From assembly GCF_000372885.1 (NCBI RefSeq), contig NZ_KB889967.1, positions 2,290,655 to 2,354,654 on the forward strand: a DNA stretch of 64,000 nt. Direction: 5' to 3'. Below are positions 25,727-35,622 of this stretch, one piece after another. The position numbers were made by a program, and so were the translations under genes. Position 1 is the first letter of the stretch; each line of letters starts with the position of its first letter. The DNA is from Methyloversatilis thermotolerans. Its GTDB lineage: Bacteria; Pseudomonadota; Gammaproteobacteria; Burkholderiales; Rhodocyclaceae. The notes beneath the pieces were generated by a model that did not search any database, was not told where the DNA came from, and was given only the letters and a program-made list of their open reading frames with translations.

Positions 25727-25927
25727 TTACTTGTGCAGGATTTCGAAGCGTTCGATCTGCCGCTCCGCCTGCTCCTTGGTAAGGCCGTAGGCCTCCTGGA
25801 TGCGGCCCGACAGTTCCATGCGCTTGCCGGCAATCATGTCGAGCTCATCGTCGGTGAGCTTGCCCCAGCGCGCCTTGACGGTGCCCTTGAATTGCTTCCA
25901 GTTGCCTTCAACAGTGTCCCAGTTCAT
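25727..25927 (-). CDS. CsbD-family stress protein
   Basis: A 66-residue hydrophilic protein starting MNWDTVEGNWKQFKGTVKARWG, the CsbD signature, and ending in a charged helix. CsbD proteins are abundant in general stress and stationary-phase responses; the molecular function is unknown. The start was set at the family N-terminus, preceded by a GAGAGAGGGT stretch; the longer upstream frame is not supported. It precedes the zinc-ribbon gene by 157 bases. Confidence 0.92.
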   Translation of the reverse strand: MNWDTVEGNWKQFKGTVKARWGKLTDDELDMIAGKRMELSGRIQEAYGLTKEQAERQIERFEILHK

Positions 25928-26051
25928 ATCGGATACCCTCTCTCTGATTGACACACCTGCGAAATCGCCGGTGCATGACACGAAGATTAGGACTTCGTGT
26001 GCGAAGGGTCGGTACGCTGTCGTACATAGATGCGACATGCCGACGGACGGG

Positions 26052-29000
26052 TCAGCCCGGCAGGCTCACCTCGACGCGGTGGGGCTGCCGGTCGTCGACC
26101 AGCACCACCGCGCCGTCCCGACAGTAGGCGCCATCCAGCGTGACCAGGCTGTCCGGCCGCTCGCGGTCTGCCACCGAGCGCTCCACCACGATGTGGTACG
26201 AGGTTTCGCCGAAGCGGTAATCGATGACGAAGTCGCGCCACTCCGGCGGCATGCAGGGCCGGATGCGCAGCGTGTCGCCCGTGCGTGTGAAACCGAGCAG
26301 TGATTCGAGCAGGAGCCGGTACATCCAGCCAGCGGAGCCGGAGTACCAGCTCCAGCCACCACGCCCGGTGTGCGGAGCAGCCGCGCAGACATCGGCCGCC
26401 ATGACATAGGGCTCGACGCGATAGACTGCCATCGCTTCCGGTGACAGCGCGTGATTCACCGGATTGATCATGTCGGCCAGCGTCCAGGCACGCTCGCCAT
26501 CCCCCAGTTCCGCAAAGGCCATCGCCGCCCAGACGGCCGCCTGAGTGTACTGGCCGCCGTTCTCGCGTACCCCTGGCACATAACCACGTATATAGCCAGG
26601 ATTGAGGCCACCCGCGTCGAACGGCGGATCAAGCAACTGGACCAGTGCATCGGCGCGGCGTACCAGGCGGGCTTCAAGAGACTGCATGGCAAGCCGCGCT
26701 CTGCCCATGTCGCCCTCGTTCGCGCCGGACAATACCGACCAGCTCTGCGCAATCGAATCGATGCTGCATTCCGCATTCGTCGCCGAGCCCAGCGGAGTGC
26801 CATCGTCGAACCAGGCACGACGGTACCAGGCACCATCCCAGGCGTGCGCTTCGATCATGCGAAGCAGGCGTGCTCGCTCGACCGCGCACAGATCGGCCAT
26901 CACACTGTCCCCCCGTGTCTGCGCAAGAACGGCAAACTGTCGCAGAATCTGACACAGGAAGAAGCCCAGCCAGACGCTCTCGCCGCGCCCCTTGATGCCG
27001 ACGCGGTTCATTCCGTCATTCCAGTCGCCTGAGCCCATCAGCGGCAGTCCGTGCTTGCCTGAACGCAGTCCGTGCCGAATGGCGCGAACACAGTGCTCGT
27101 ACAAGCTGGCCGTTGCGGTCGCTGGTGCAGGCAGGTCGTAATAGGCATCATCCTCCGGGTGAACAGGACGACCTTCTATGAAGGGCACCTCCTCATCCAG
27201 CACCGCAATGTCGCCGCTGGCCTCCACATATCGACATACGGCGGATGGCATCCAAAGGTAGTCGTCCGAACAGCGCGTGCGTACCCCACGACCGGACGGT
27301 GGATGCCACCAGTGCTGCACATCGCCCTCTACGAACTGCCTGCTGGCGCACAGCAGCAGATGCGCGCGCACCGCCTGAGGCTCCGCGTGCACCAGAGCCA
27401 TCATGTCCTGCAACTGATCGCGGAAACCGAATGCACCACCAGACTGATAGAAGCCACTGCGCGCCCAGACACGGCATGCCAGCGTCTGGTAGATCAGCCA
27501 GCCGTTGGTCAGCAGGTCGAGAGCCTGATCGGATGTACGCACCTGCAAGGTACCCAGCGTGCGATTCCAGCGCGCGCGTACCGCATCCAGCGCCGCGTGG
27601 GCGGCAGCGCTACCGCGGAAGCGCTGCATCTGAAGGCCGGCATCCTCCTGGTTGTGCCCGCTACCGAGGCGGAACACGATTTCGCGCGTCTGCCCGTCGT
27701 CCAGATCGAAACCGACCTGGATTGCGGCGCACGGATCCAGGCCGGCGCCGACCCGACCAGACAGGCGCTGTCGCCGCATGGCGGCGGGCGAGCGCAAGCT
27801 GCCATTGCGACCAATGAACTCGGTGCGATCGGCGGTTACCGTACGCGAGGGATCATCGACATCGAAGAAGGCAACCCGCTCGCCGAACTCCGTGCCGTAC
27901 GAGTTGCGCGCGCAGACCGCACCGCTGCGCAGCGCCATGTCGGTAACCACGTGCATGCCGGACTTTGCCCGCAAATCGCCCAGAACCCATTCCACATAGC
28001 CGGTTGCCGAAAGGCTGCGTGCTCGACCGGACACATTGCGGACGCGGAGCAGCGAGAACTTGACCGGCGCGTCGATAGCTACGAATACCCACAGCTCCGA
28101 GTGAATACCATCATGATCGGTCTCGAAAACGCTGTACCCGAAGCCATGGCGCACGGTGAAGGCACTCGACCCACGCACCGGAAAAGGTGCAGGCGACCAG
28201 AAGCAGCCACTCTCTTCGTCGCGCAGATAGAACGCCTCGCCACCGGCATCACTGACCGGGTCGTTGCACCAGGGCGACAGACGGAACTCGTGCGCGTTGT
28301 CACACCAGGTGTAGGCACTGCCGCTCTCGGATACCACGGTGCCGAAGTGAGGATTGGCCAGTACGTTCACCCAAGGCACCGGCGTGACCTGTCCCGGCGC
28401 CAGTGAAACGATGTACTCCCGGCCATCGCCCGAAAACCCGCCCAGGCCATTGAAATGCGACCGCCCCGCGGCATCCGCCGGGCCACGGTCGGGCGTTGCA
28501 GTCTCGGGGGGGACGGCGACCCGCGCGATGAAGCATGGCACTCTGACGGGCAAGATGGGTCGCCGTTCGATCTGCTCGACCAATGACCCTCTGCCATCGG
28601 ATACGACGATGCGCGCAACCGACAGCAGCAGCCCCCGGTCCTCGCCCGATATCTGCTCGGCCTGACGGACGAAGATGCCGCCCGGCCGATCGATCACGCT
28701 GGCTTCCATGCCGGAGGCAATCAGCCCAGCAATCCGCTCCTGCAGCATCTGCCGGTAGCCGGCGTGATCCTCGTTCCAGATCACAAGATCGACCGCCAGC
28801 CCCTTCAGTCGCCAGTAGGCGTGCGCCTGAACCATCTGGCGCACGAGGTCGATATTGGCGGCATCGGCAATCTGCAGAAGCACGATGGGCAAGTCACCGG
28901 ATATGGCGTACCCCCACAGCCCGGACTGCCCGCGCCGGTTGCGCATCATCACCGCCGGATCGGCGCGCAGCGTGGGGTTGGCGAACAGCACCGAAGCAGC

Positions 29001-32000
29001 GAGGCGCGCATACAGCTGCGCCTCGGCTTCGGTGGCGTTTAGCTGGCGCAGCACCACCTGCCCGTGCGTCCACGTCAGATCGACCACGCGGTCGGACAAA
29101 TGGCGGTCGAGATACTTGTCGACCAGTCCCAGCGCAACGTCACGGCTGTCCGCCACACCGGTCACGATATCCAGCGTGACCGACTGACCAGCGTCCAGCG
29201 CAAGCACGCTGCGTATGGCCACCACCGGATCGAGTACGGCGCCATCGGTACCAGAAAGCGTCGCCGTGTCCATCGCCAGTGCATCGGCGCAGGTCCGGGT
29301 GCGGCCGATGAAGCGCATGCGGTCGGTTTCGCACGACACCTGCTCAGCATCGACGCCATGCACCGCCATCAGGTGCAGCATCCACGGCACCGGCTCGCCG
29401 TCCGAGCGCGGCCGCCGGGTGCACAGGATGACCGGGCGGTCGCGCAGGATCTCCGTCTGCACGAAAAGATTGCTGAATGCCGGATGCAACGCGTCTGAGG
29501 CTGCCGGCGCGATCACCACTTCGGCATAGCTGGTGACGTCGATGCGCCGACGCGTCGACGTCCGGTTGGTGACACGCACGCGGCGCAGTTCGATGTCGTC
29601 CTCGGGCGACACCACGATTTCGGTATGCGTCTCGAACTCGCCGTCGCCATCGGCGCTGGCGTCGCGGCGGCGGAATTCGGCGCGGCCTTCGGAAAATATC
29701 GCCTCGTAGGACAGTGCGCGCCCCTGCACCGGCTGGTGCGCGGCAGACCACATGTTCGGCGCGCCGCCAGCGACGTCCAGCTCTCGCAGATAACAGAAAC
29801 TGCCGCGGTCGTCGCAGGTGCCGTCCTCGCGCCAGCGCGTGACCGCCAGATCCTTCCACCGGCTGTAACCGCCGCCGGCCTGGGTCACCATGACGTGATA
29901 ACGGCCGTTGGACAGCAGTTGCACTTCGGGTATCGACGTGTCCGGTGTGTCGAAGGCGCGAATCGGTGTTTGCGATGCCAGCGACGTCGAGCGCAGCGCA
30001 TGCAGCTGAGCCGTATGCTTGAACAGCGCGGAGGCCTTGGGAATGCGTTCGTGCAGAAGAAGCATGACCGACTGGAAGAGTCGGTCGGATGCGAAACGCC
30101 GTTGCATCGGACGGTCGAGCAACAGCGAAGCCAGCGCAAGCAGGCTCATGCCCTGGTGGTGCGCCATGAAGGCACGCACGACGACGCGCGTCTGACCGCG
30201 CCGTTGGCGGGCCGGCGTGTAATCGATGGCCTCGAAGAAGCCGTAGCGCCCGACGAATCCCTCTCTGGCCATGCGCTGCAGGTTGGTGCAGGCTTCATCC
30301 GGCGCTACCAGCAAGGCGAGCACCGATGCATAGGGCGCGACCACCAGATCGTCGGCCAGACCGCGCTTGAGGCCCAGGCCCGGTACACCGAAGGCGCGGT
30401 ACTGGTAGTTCAGATGCGCGTCGACCGTGTTGTAGCCGGACTCCGATATGCCCCAGGGCACGCCTTGCTGCCGTCCATACTCGATCTGCCGCGCCACCGC
30501 GGCGCGGCAGGTCTGGTCGAGCAGCGTGCCGTCGAAGGACGGCATCACCAGCATCGGCATCAGGTACTCGAACATCGATCCGCTCCAGGACAGCAGCACC
30601 GGCTCGCCGCCCGCAGACGTGAGCAGACGTCCGAGTGCGAACCACGCCTGCTGCGGCAACTGTCCCTGGGCGATGGCGACGAAGCTGCACAGGCGCGACT
30701 CGGACGCCAGCAGGTCGTAGTAGCTGCTGTCGGCGCGACGCTCCTGCACGTTGTAGCCGATGGTCAGCAAATGACGCGAGGAGTCGTACAGAAAGTCATA
30801 ATCCATGCGGGCTAGACTGGCCGCCTGCGTGGCCAGCGCAGCGAGCTGCGCCAGTCGCTCGCGCGCCCGGCGGCTGCCCTCGCCAAGATGGTGCTGCAGC
30901 GCGTCCAGCCAGGCTCGTTGTTCCGCCGAACACTCGTATTCATCCAATTGCGTACGGGCGGAAAGCCTGTGCCGGATGCCCGCGCCGAGCGCGTGATCCA
31001 TGCCGGCCAGCGCTGACAGCGTCGGCATCGCCTCAAGCAGCGGCGACATATCCATCAGGCAGCCTGCCGGGTGCGGCATCGAAATCCAGGGCGTCAGCAG
31101 CGCAAGTTCGTCGAGGGCGTCGGCGCACTGGCGGCGCATCGCTGCAGCCCACGTCGCGGCCTCGGACGTAACGGCATCACTGCCCGGCGCAAGCGGCAGG
31201 TCCAGCTCGCCGATCAGCACCTGCAGGCGTCGCAGGGCGGCGGCGACGGCGATCAGGCTGTCCGGCGGCGCAACGCACAGCGCCTGCAGTTCGCCGCGCA
31301 GCACGGTCACTCGCCGTGCCGCGTCGACCTCGACCGCTTCGGCGAGCAGCGCCGCGGTGTCGTCAAGACCGGCGAACAGCCGGACCGGCAGCAGCGGCTG
31401 ATCGGCCATCGCTGCGAAGCCGGCGCGCAGCGTCAGCAGATGGCCGGCCAGATTGCCGCTGTCGACCGACGACACGTAGAGCGGCGGCATGGGCAACAGC
31501 GTCTGCGTGTCGTACCAGTTGTAGAAGTGGCCGCGGTACCGTTCCAGCCCCGCCATCGTGCGCAACGTCGATGCGCTGCGTTCCAGCATCGGTCCGGCGC
31601 ACAGATAGCCGAAGTCCCAGGCCGACAGGTTGGCCAGCAGCGCCAGCCCCATATTCGTCGGCGAGGTGCGGTGGGCGATGGCAGCGACGCGGTACTCCTG
31701 GTAGTTGTCCGGCGGCAGCCCGTGGTCCTCGCTGCCGACCAGGTTGTCGAAGTAGGCCCAGGTGCGGCGCGCCAGGCCACGCAGGAAATCGGTCTGTGCC
31801 GCCGACAGCCGCACGGCGCGGCGTCTGAGCGGCTGGCTTACCCACCAGGCGATCGCCGGCGAGCTGGCCCAGAGCAGGAGCACCGGTGCGGCGGCCAGCA
31901 GCAACTGCGGCACGGCGACGCCCAGGTGCAGCGCGGTCGTTGCCGCCAGCGCCGGCCCTATCCACATTGCCTTCAGGTGGCCTGCGCGTGTGCTGTGCAA

Positions 32001-34895
32001 CGCCGCTTGGCGATCCACCTCGCCGGACGGATTCCATTCCAGCAGGCGCCGGTGCGACACCCGCATGCGCCACAGCGTGCGCGTGATCGCGTCCATGCTG
32101 TAGAGCGCCTGATGCGGCAGGCAGGCCAGTTCGAAAGCGGCCAGCCGGAGGTGGCGCAGCGCAGCGCGTCCGACCATGGACAGATGCTGGTGCAGCAGCA
32201 CGTCGGAAGGTTTCCGCAGCAGATCGGTCAGACTCGCGCACAGCGCCGGCAGCAGCACGACGGCGAGCGCCGCGGCGGTCCACATCCAGGCGGAGGACAG
32301 CAGCGTCCAGCCGAGCAGCAGCATCAGCACGAGCGACAGTGGCACCAGGCTGCGGCGCAGATTGTCGAAGAGCTTCCATTGCGCCAGCAGCGACAGCGGG
32401 TTGGACTGCAGGCGTGTTCCTTCCGCGGCGTCGCAAAGGCACATGCAGGGCACGCGGCGCTTCAGCCAGCCGGCAAGCTGCCAGTCGCCGCGTATCCAGC
32501 GGTGCCGGCGTGCGACGTCGGCGCCGTACTGCGCCGGATGGTCCTCGAACAGCTGTACGTCGCTGAGCAGCCCGGCGCGTGCGTAACAGCCTTCCAGCAG
32601 GTCATGACTGAGGATGCGGTTCGGCACGAAGCGCCCGCCGAGCGACTGTTCGAAGGCATCGACGTCGTAGATGCCCTTGCCGATGAAGGAGCCTTCGCCG
32701 AACACGTCCTGATAGACGTCGGACACCGCCCGCGTGTACGGATCGATGCCCGGCTCGCCGCCATGCATGCGCGCGAAGCGCGACCGGCGAGCAGCCGGGA
32801 GGCTGGTCACCACCCGCGGCTGCAGGATGCCGTAGCCCTCGACCACGCGTCGCTTCACCGGGTCGTAGCGCGGCCGGTTCAGCGGATGGGCCATGGCGCC
32901 GACCAACTGGCGGGCGGCGTCGCGCGGCAGCTGGGTGTCGGTATCCAGCGTGATCACATAGGTCACGTCGCGCAGCGGCGAGGTATTGCCGACGACCAGC
33001 GAGAACACCTCGCCGTCCTGTTCGGGCAAGCGGCCACGCAGCAGCGCATTCAGCTCCGACAGCTTGCCGCGCTTTCGTTCGTAGCCCATCCAGACGCCCT
33101 GCTGCGGATTCCAGCGCCGTGCGCGGTGGAACAGGAAGAAGCGGTCGCCGCTCAGCGTTGCACACGCGTCGCCATACTTCTCGTTCAGTTCCTCGATCCG
33201 CATGCGCGCCAATGCCAGCAGGGCATCATCGCCCGACTGCGTGGCCACCGGCGCGTCGGCAAAATCGGTGAGCAGCCCGAAGTGCAGGCGCGGGTCGCGG
33301 TTGGCGAGAAAGCGCACCTCCAGCGCTTCCACCAGCGATTCGACGGCCGCCTCGCCGGTGATCATCGTCGGCACCACGACCAGCGTGCGGGCACCCTCTT
33401 CCACCCCCGCCGAATAATCCATGCGCGGCAGCGGGTGCGCCGTCACCAGCAGTGTCACCAGCCAGTTCACCAGCGAAAGTGCGAGCTGACTCACGCCCGG
33501 CAGCAATAGCAGTCCGAGTGCGTAAAGCGCCAGTCCGCCCGCCCAGCCGGGCACGCGATCGAGCGGCACACCGGCCAGCAGCCAGGCTTCGACCAGCGCG
33601 GTCAGCATCGCAATGCTGCCAAGATAGGGCAACAGAGGCACGCGATCGAAGGCGCGGCTCAACGCGCTGGCGACCGACGGACGAATACCGAGTGCGCGCT
33701 CCAGTTCAGGCAGTCCGCGGTCCACCAGGTAGAAGCCGACGTGACCGATGCGCCCGGGCTGGATCGCGGCACCGGCGCTCGCCAGTTCGAGCGCCTTCAG
33801 GGCGACCTCGCTCTCGCTCACGCCGCCGCGTCGCGCGATGGCTTCGGCGGCATGGCGGTAGTGATCGCGGCTGCAGAAATCCATCCGGCCGTAGATGTCG
33901 TCCGGGTCCCGACGCAGGATCTGCTCGACCACGCTGAGGCTTTCGACGAAATCGCGCCAGTCTGCAGCCCCGAGCACGCGCAGGCTGCCGATGCTGTTGC
34001 TGATCGACAGCTGGTCGGCTGCCTGCTGCTGGTTCTCCTGCTGCACGAGCTGTTCGATCGTCAGCGCGGACTCGGACAGATACTGTTCGATCCAGGTCAG
34101 CGGCAGCGCCAGCGCCGGGCCGCGCCCCTGCAGCCTGCGCGCCAGTTCGGCAACGAAGGCGCCCACCATGGGCGGTTTCGAATGCGCCATGTCGGCAATT
34201 ACGAGGATCAGTCCAGCCGGGTTGCGCTCGACCGCCTCCGTCATGCGGTCGGCCCAGACGCCGGCCAGCGTGCGCTGATTCCAGCAGGCGGCCACGTGCG
34301 CGCCCACCCGGCGCAGATTCTCGATCAGCGCAAGACGCAGCATGATGGGCACCGCCCACAGCTCGCCTATCGTCAGCGGCGATACCGTCTGGTAGGCGGC
34401 CACGAAGCGGCCCAGACTTTCGGTGTCGACGCGACCGTCGCCGTGCGCCACGGCGGCCATTGCGATGTCATACACGCGCGGATGCCCGGCCGACGGGCCG
34501 CGCGCGAGGCGCGGCAGTTCGCGGCTGTAGCCCTTGGGCAGATGCCGCTCGGCCGCGCGGATGTGCTCTTCGATCAGGTAGAAATTGTCGAGCAGCCAGT
34601 CGGCCGCCGGCGTGATGCGCCGGCTTTCGGTCGCTGCCTCGGCCAGCAGAGCGCTGACGCCGGCGAGCTCGACCTCGTTCTCGGCCAGTCGCGCCAGCAG
34701 CCGGTCCGGCAGGCGAGCGGCAGTCAGTGTGTGCGAAGCGGCCAGTTCCTTGCCGTGCTGCGCCATCTGTTCGGCGCTGAGCAAGCCACCGCGCAGCGGC
34801 GTTTCGTCGTCGGGCGCGCGCTCAACGCGCCGCGCATCGTGGCGACGTCGTCTCCGTGCGCGCCATCGCGCGCCGGCAGACAGCAGGGCACTCAC
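26052..34895 (-). CDS. ndvB: Cyclic beta-1,2-glucan synthase (NdvB/ChvB type)
   Basis: A 2,947-residue inner-membrane enzyme, comparable with NdvB/Cgs (about 2,830-2,870). Hydrophobic segments lie near residues 415-490, 850-890 and 980-1020. A GT84 glycosyltransferase domain between the first two carries LDTDTQLPRD near 650 and RRHRWIRGDWQ near 800. A glucoamylase-like domain follows (PPDNYQEYR near 1060; MPSFDGTLLDQT near 1460), and the C-terminal half is a GH94 phosphorylase region with the catalytic-acid motif GSGDWNDGMN near 2620. In known members UDP-glucose is polymerised on the protein, trimmed and cyclised, and the glucan goes to the periplasm. The start is GTG. Linear-glucan or phosphorylase-only activity cannot be excluded without assay. 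Confidence 0.9.
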   Translation of the reverse strand: MSALLSAGARWRARRRRRHDARRVERAPDDETPLRGGLLSAEQMAQHGKELAASHTLTAARLPDRLLARLAENEVELAGVSALLAEAATESRRITPAADWLLDNFYLIEEHIRAAERHLPKGYSRELPRLARGPSAGHPRVYDIAMAAVAHGDGRVDTESLGRFVAAYQTVSPLTIGELWAVPIMLRLALIENLRRVGAHVAACWNQRTLAGVWADRMTEAVERNPAGLILVIADMAHSKPPMVGAFVAELARRLQGRGPALALPLTWIEQYLSESALTIEQLVQQENQQQAADQLSISNSIGSLRVLGAADWRDFVESLSVVEQILRRDPDDIYGRMDFCSRDHYRHAAEAIARRGGVSESEVALKALELASAGAAIQPGRIGHVGFYLVDRGLPELERALGIRPSVASALSRAFDRVPLLPYLGSIAMLTALVEAWLLAGVPLDRVPGWAGGLALYALGLLLLPGVSQLALSLVNWLVTLLVTAHPLPRMDYSAGVEEGARTLVVVPTMITGEAAVESLVEALEVRFLANRDPRLHFGLLTDFADAPVATQSGDDALLALARMRIEELNEKYGDACATLSGDRFFLFHRARRWNPQQGVWMGYERKRGKLSELNALLRGRLPEQDGEVFSLVVGNTSPLRDVTYVITLDTDTQLPRDAARQLVGAMAHPLNRPRYDPVKRRVVEGYGILQPRVVTSLPAARRSRFARMHGGEPGIDPYTRAVSDVYQDVFGEGSFIGKGIYDVDAFEQSLGGRFVPNRILSHDLLEGCYARAGLLSDVQLFEDHPAQYGADVARRHRWIRGDWQLAGWLKRRVPCMCLCDAAEGTRLQSNPLSLLAQWKLFDNLRRSLVPLSLVLMLLLGWTLLSSAWMWTAAALAVVLLPALCASLTDLLRKPSDVLLHQHLSMVGRAALRHLRLAAFELACLPHQALYSMDAITRTLWRMRVSHRRLLEWNPSGEVDRQAALHSTRAGHLKAMWIGPALAATTALHLGVAVPQLLLAAAPVLLLWASSPAIAWWVSQPLRRRAVRLSAAQTDFLRGLARRTWAYFDNLVGSEDHGLPPDNYQEYRVAAIAHRTSPTNMGLALLANLSAWDFGYLCAGPMLERSASTLRTMAGLERYRGHFYNWYDTQTLLPMPPLYVSSVDSGNLAGHLLTLRAGFAAMADQPLLPVRLFAGLDDTAALLAEAVEVDAARRVTVLRGELQALCVAPPDSLIAVAAALRRLQVLIGELDLPLAPGSDAVTSEAATWAAAMRRQCADALDELALLTPWISMPHPAGCLMDMSPLLEAMPTLSALAGMDHALGAGIRHRLSARTQLDEYECSAEQRAWLDALQHHLGEGSRRARERLAQLAALATQAASLARMDYDFLYDSSRHLLTIGYNVQERRADSSYYDLLASESRLCSFVAIAQGQLPQQAWFALGRLLTSAGGEPVLLSWSGSMFEYLMPMLVMPSFDGTLLDQTCRAAVARQIEYGRQQGVPWGISESGYNTVDAHLNYQYRAFGVPGLGLKRGLADDLVVAPYASVLALLVAPDEACTNLQRMAREGFVGRYGFFEAIDYTPARQRRGQTRVVVRAFMAHHQGMSLLALASLLLDRPMQRRFASDRLFQSVMLLLHERIPKASALFKHTAQLHALRSTSLASQTPIRAFDTPDTSIPEVQLLSNGRYHVMVTQAGGGYSRWKDLAVTRWREDGTCDDRGSFCYLRELDVAGGAPNMWSAAHQPVQGRALSYEAIFSEGRAEFRRRDASADGDGEFETHTEIVVSPEDDIELRRVRVTNRTSTRRRIDVTSYAEVVIAPAASDALHPAFSNLFVQTEILRDRPVILCTRRPRSDGEPVPWMLHLMAVHGVDAEQVSCETDRMRFIGRTRTCADALAMDTATLSGTDGAVLDPVVAIRSVLALDAGQSVTLDIVTGVADSRDVALGLVDKYLDRHLSDRVVDLTWTHGQVVLRQLNATEAEAQLYARLAASVLFANPTLRADPAVMMRNRRGQSGLWGYAISGDLPIVLLQIADAANIDLVRQMVQAHAYWRLKGLAVDLVIWNEDHAGYRQMLQERIAGLIASGMEASVIDRPGGIFVRQAEQISGEDRGLLLSVARIVVSDGRGSLVEQIERRPILPVRVPCFIARVAVPPETATPDRGPADAAGRSHFNGLGGFSGDGREYIVSLAPGQVTPVPWVNVLANPHFGTVVSESGSAYTWCDNAHEFRLSPWCNDPVSDAGGEAFYLRDEESGCFWSPAPFPVRGSSAFTVRHGFGYSVFETDHDGIHSELWVFVAIDAPVKFSLLRVRNVSGRARSLSATGYVEWVLGDLRAKSGMHVVTDMALRSGAVCARNSYGTEFGERVAFFDVDDPSRTVTADRTEFIGRNGSLRSPAAMRRQRLSGRVGAGLDPCAAIQVGFDLDDGQTREIVFRLGSGHNQEDAGLQMQRFRGSAAAHAALDAVRARWNRTLGTLQVRTSDQALDLLTNGWLIYQTLACRVWARSGFYQSGGAFGFRDQLQDMMALVHAEPQAVRAHLLLCASRQFVEGDVQHWWHPPSGRGVRTRCSDDYLWMPSAVCRYVEASGDIAVLDEEVPFIEGRPVHPEDDAYYDLPAPATATASLYEHCVRAIRHGLRSGKHGLPLMGSGDWNDGMNRVGIKGRGESVWLGFFLCQILRQFAVLAQTRGDSVMADLCAVERARLLRMIEAHAWDGAWYRRAWFDDGTPLGSATNAECSIDSIAQSWSVLSGANEGDMGRARLAMQSLEARLVRRADALVQLLDPPFDAGGLNPGYIRGYVPGVRENGGQYTQAAVWAAMAFAELGDGERAWTLADMINPVNHALSPEAMAVYRVEPYVMAADVCAAAPHTGRGGWSWYSGSAGWMYRLLLESLLGFTRTGDTLRIRPCMPPEWRDFVIDYRFGETSYHIVVERSVADRERPDSLVTLDGAYCRDGAVVLVDDRQPHRVEVSLPG

Positions 34896-35004
34896 GGCTG
34901 AGACCTTCCGCTGGCCGCAACGGCGCCCGCACGTGCGGGCTGAAGTGTGTATCCGGCCCCCGGCCGGACCCTGTTCGCGCCTACGGGCTGCGGTGGGCGA
35001 CCAC

Positions 35005-35319
35005 TCACTTGATGCGCATGTCGTTCTTGACCGACTTCACACCACCGACTGCGCGCGTCACCGCGACAGCCTTGTCCATCATGACCCGCGTACTGACGAA
35101 GCCGCTCAGCTGCACGACACCCTTGAAGGTCTCGACGTTGATCTCTGCCACCTTCAACACCGGGTCATTAAGGATGGCCGCCTTCACCTTGGTCGTGATG
35201 ACCGTGTCGTCGACATATTCGCCTGTACCCTCCTGCTTCGCGGTGGATGCGCAACCGCCCGCGGTCAAGAGAGCCACGGCAAGGATGACTGCGGAGAGGT
35301 ATTTGCCCGGTTGTTTCAT
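35005..35319 (-). CDS. BON-domain lipoprotein (OsmY-like)
   Basis: A 104-residue exported protein: a signal sequence ending in a lipobox-like AGGC at residues 20-23, then one BON domain (YVDDTVITTKVKAAILNDP, then VVQLSGFVSTRVMMDKAV). BON domains bind phospholipid surfaces, and OsmY-like proteins are induced by osmotic stress. The internal ATG at MKQPGKYLSA was chosen because it gives the signal peptide and has GGAG upstream (GGAGATTTCCATC). It lies just upstream of the cyclic glucan synthase on the same strand. Confidence 0.9.
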   Translation of the reverse strand: MKQPGKYLSAVILAVALLTAGGCASTAKQEGTGEYVDDTVITTKVKAAILNDPVLKVAEINVETFKGVVQLSGFVSTRVMMDKAVAVTRAVGGVKSVKNDMRIK

Positions 35320-35622
35320 GATGGAAATCTCCTGATGAGGCATGGGGACGATGTCCTGACGGGACACCATAGAGAGGACTTGGCACCTTGCAGCGCCGGT
35401 GCGGCACAAGGCGCCGGCAAACTGCAGGCCCGCACCGGCGCTCAGCTCGACTGATGCGAACATCATCAACAAGGCCCTTCTGCCGCAACGGATCCGGAGG
35501 AATCCGACACAGCACGAAAAGAATAGCGAGTGGCTGCACATGGGTATGTACGGCAGCGCACGCAACATGTTTTCAGGCGGAGGACGAGCACTGAGCCCGG
35601 TGGCGCCCGGGCTGGCGGAGGC
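35320..35622. other. Intergenic region between phosphoketolase and BON lipoprotein genes
   Basis: About 300 bases without a credible gene. Next to the phosphoketolase stop is a hairpin with seven-base arms (AGCCCGG / CCGGGCT, 35594-35613), but no T-run follows, so it is a weak terminator candidate at best. The remainder should hold the promoter of the BON lipoprotein gene. Confidence 0.5.

Noticed and set aside
23347-25782. 811-residue plus-strand frame
   Set aside because: Antisense to the GGDEF/EAL protein, whose domains are clear.
31071-33509. 812-residue plus-strand frame
   Set aside because: Antisense to the glycosyltransferase part of the cyclic glucan synthase; shadow composition.
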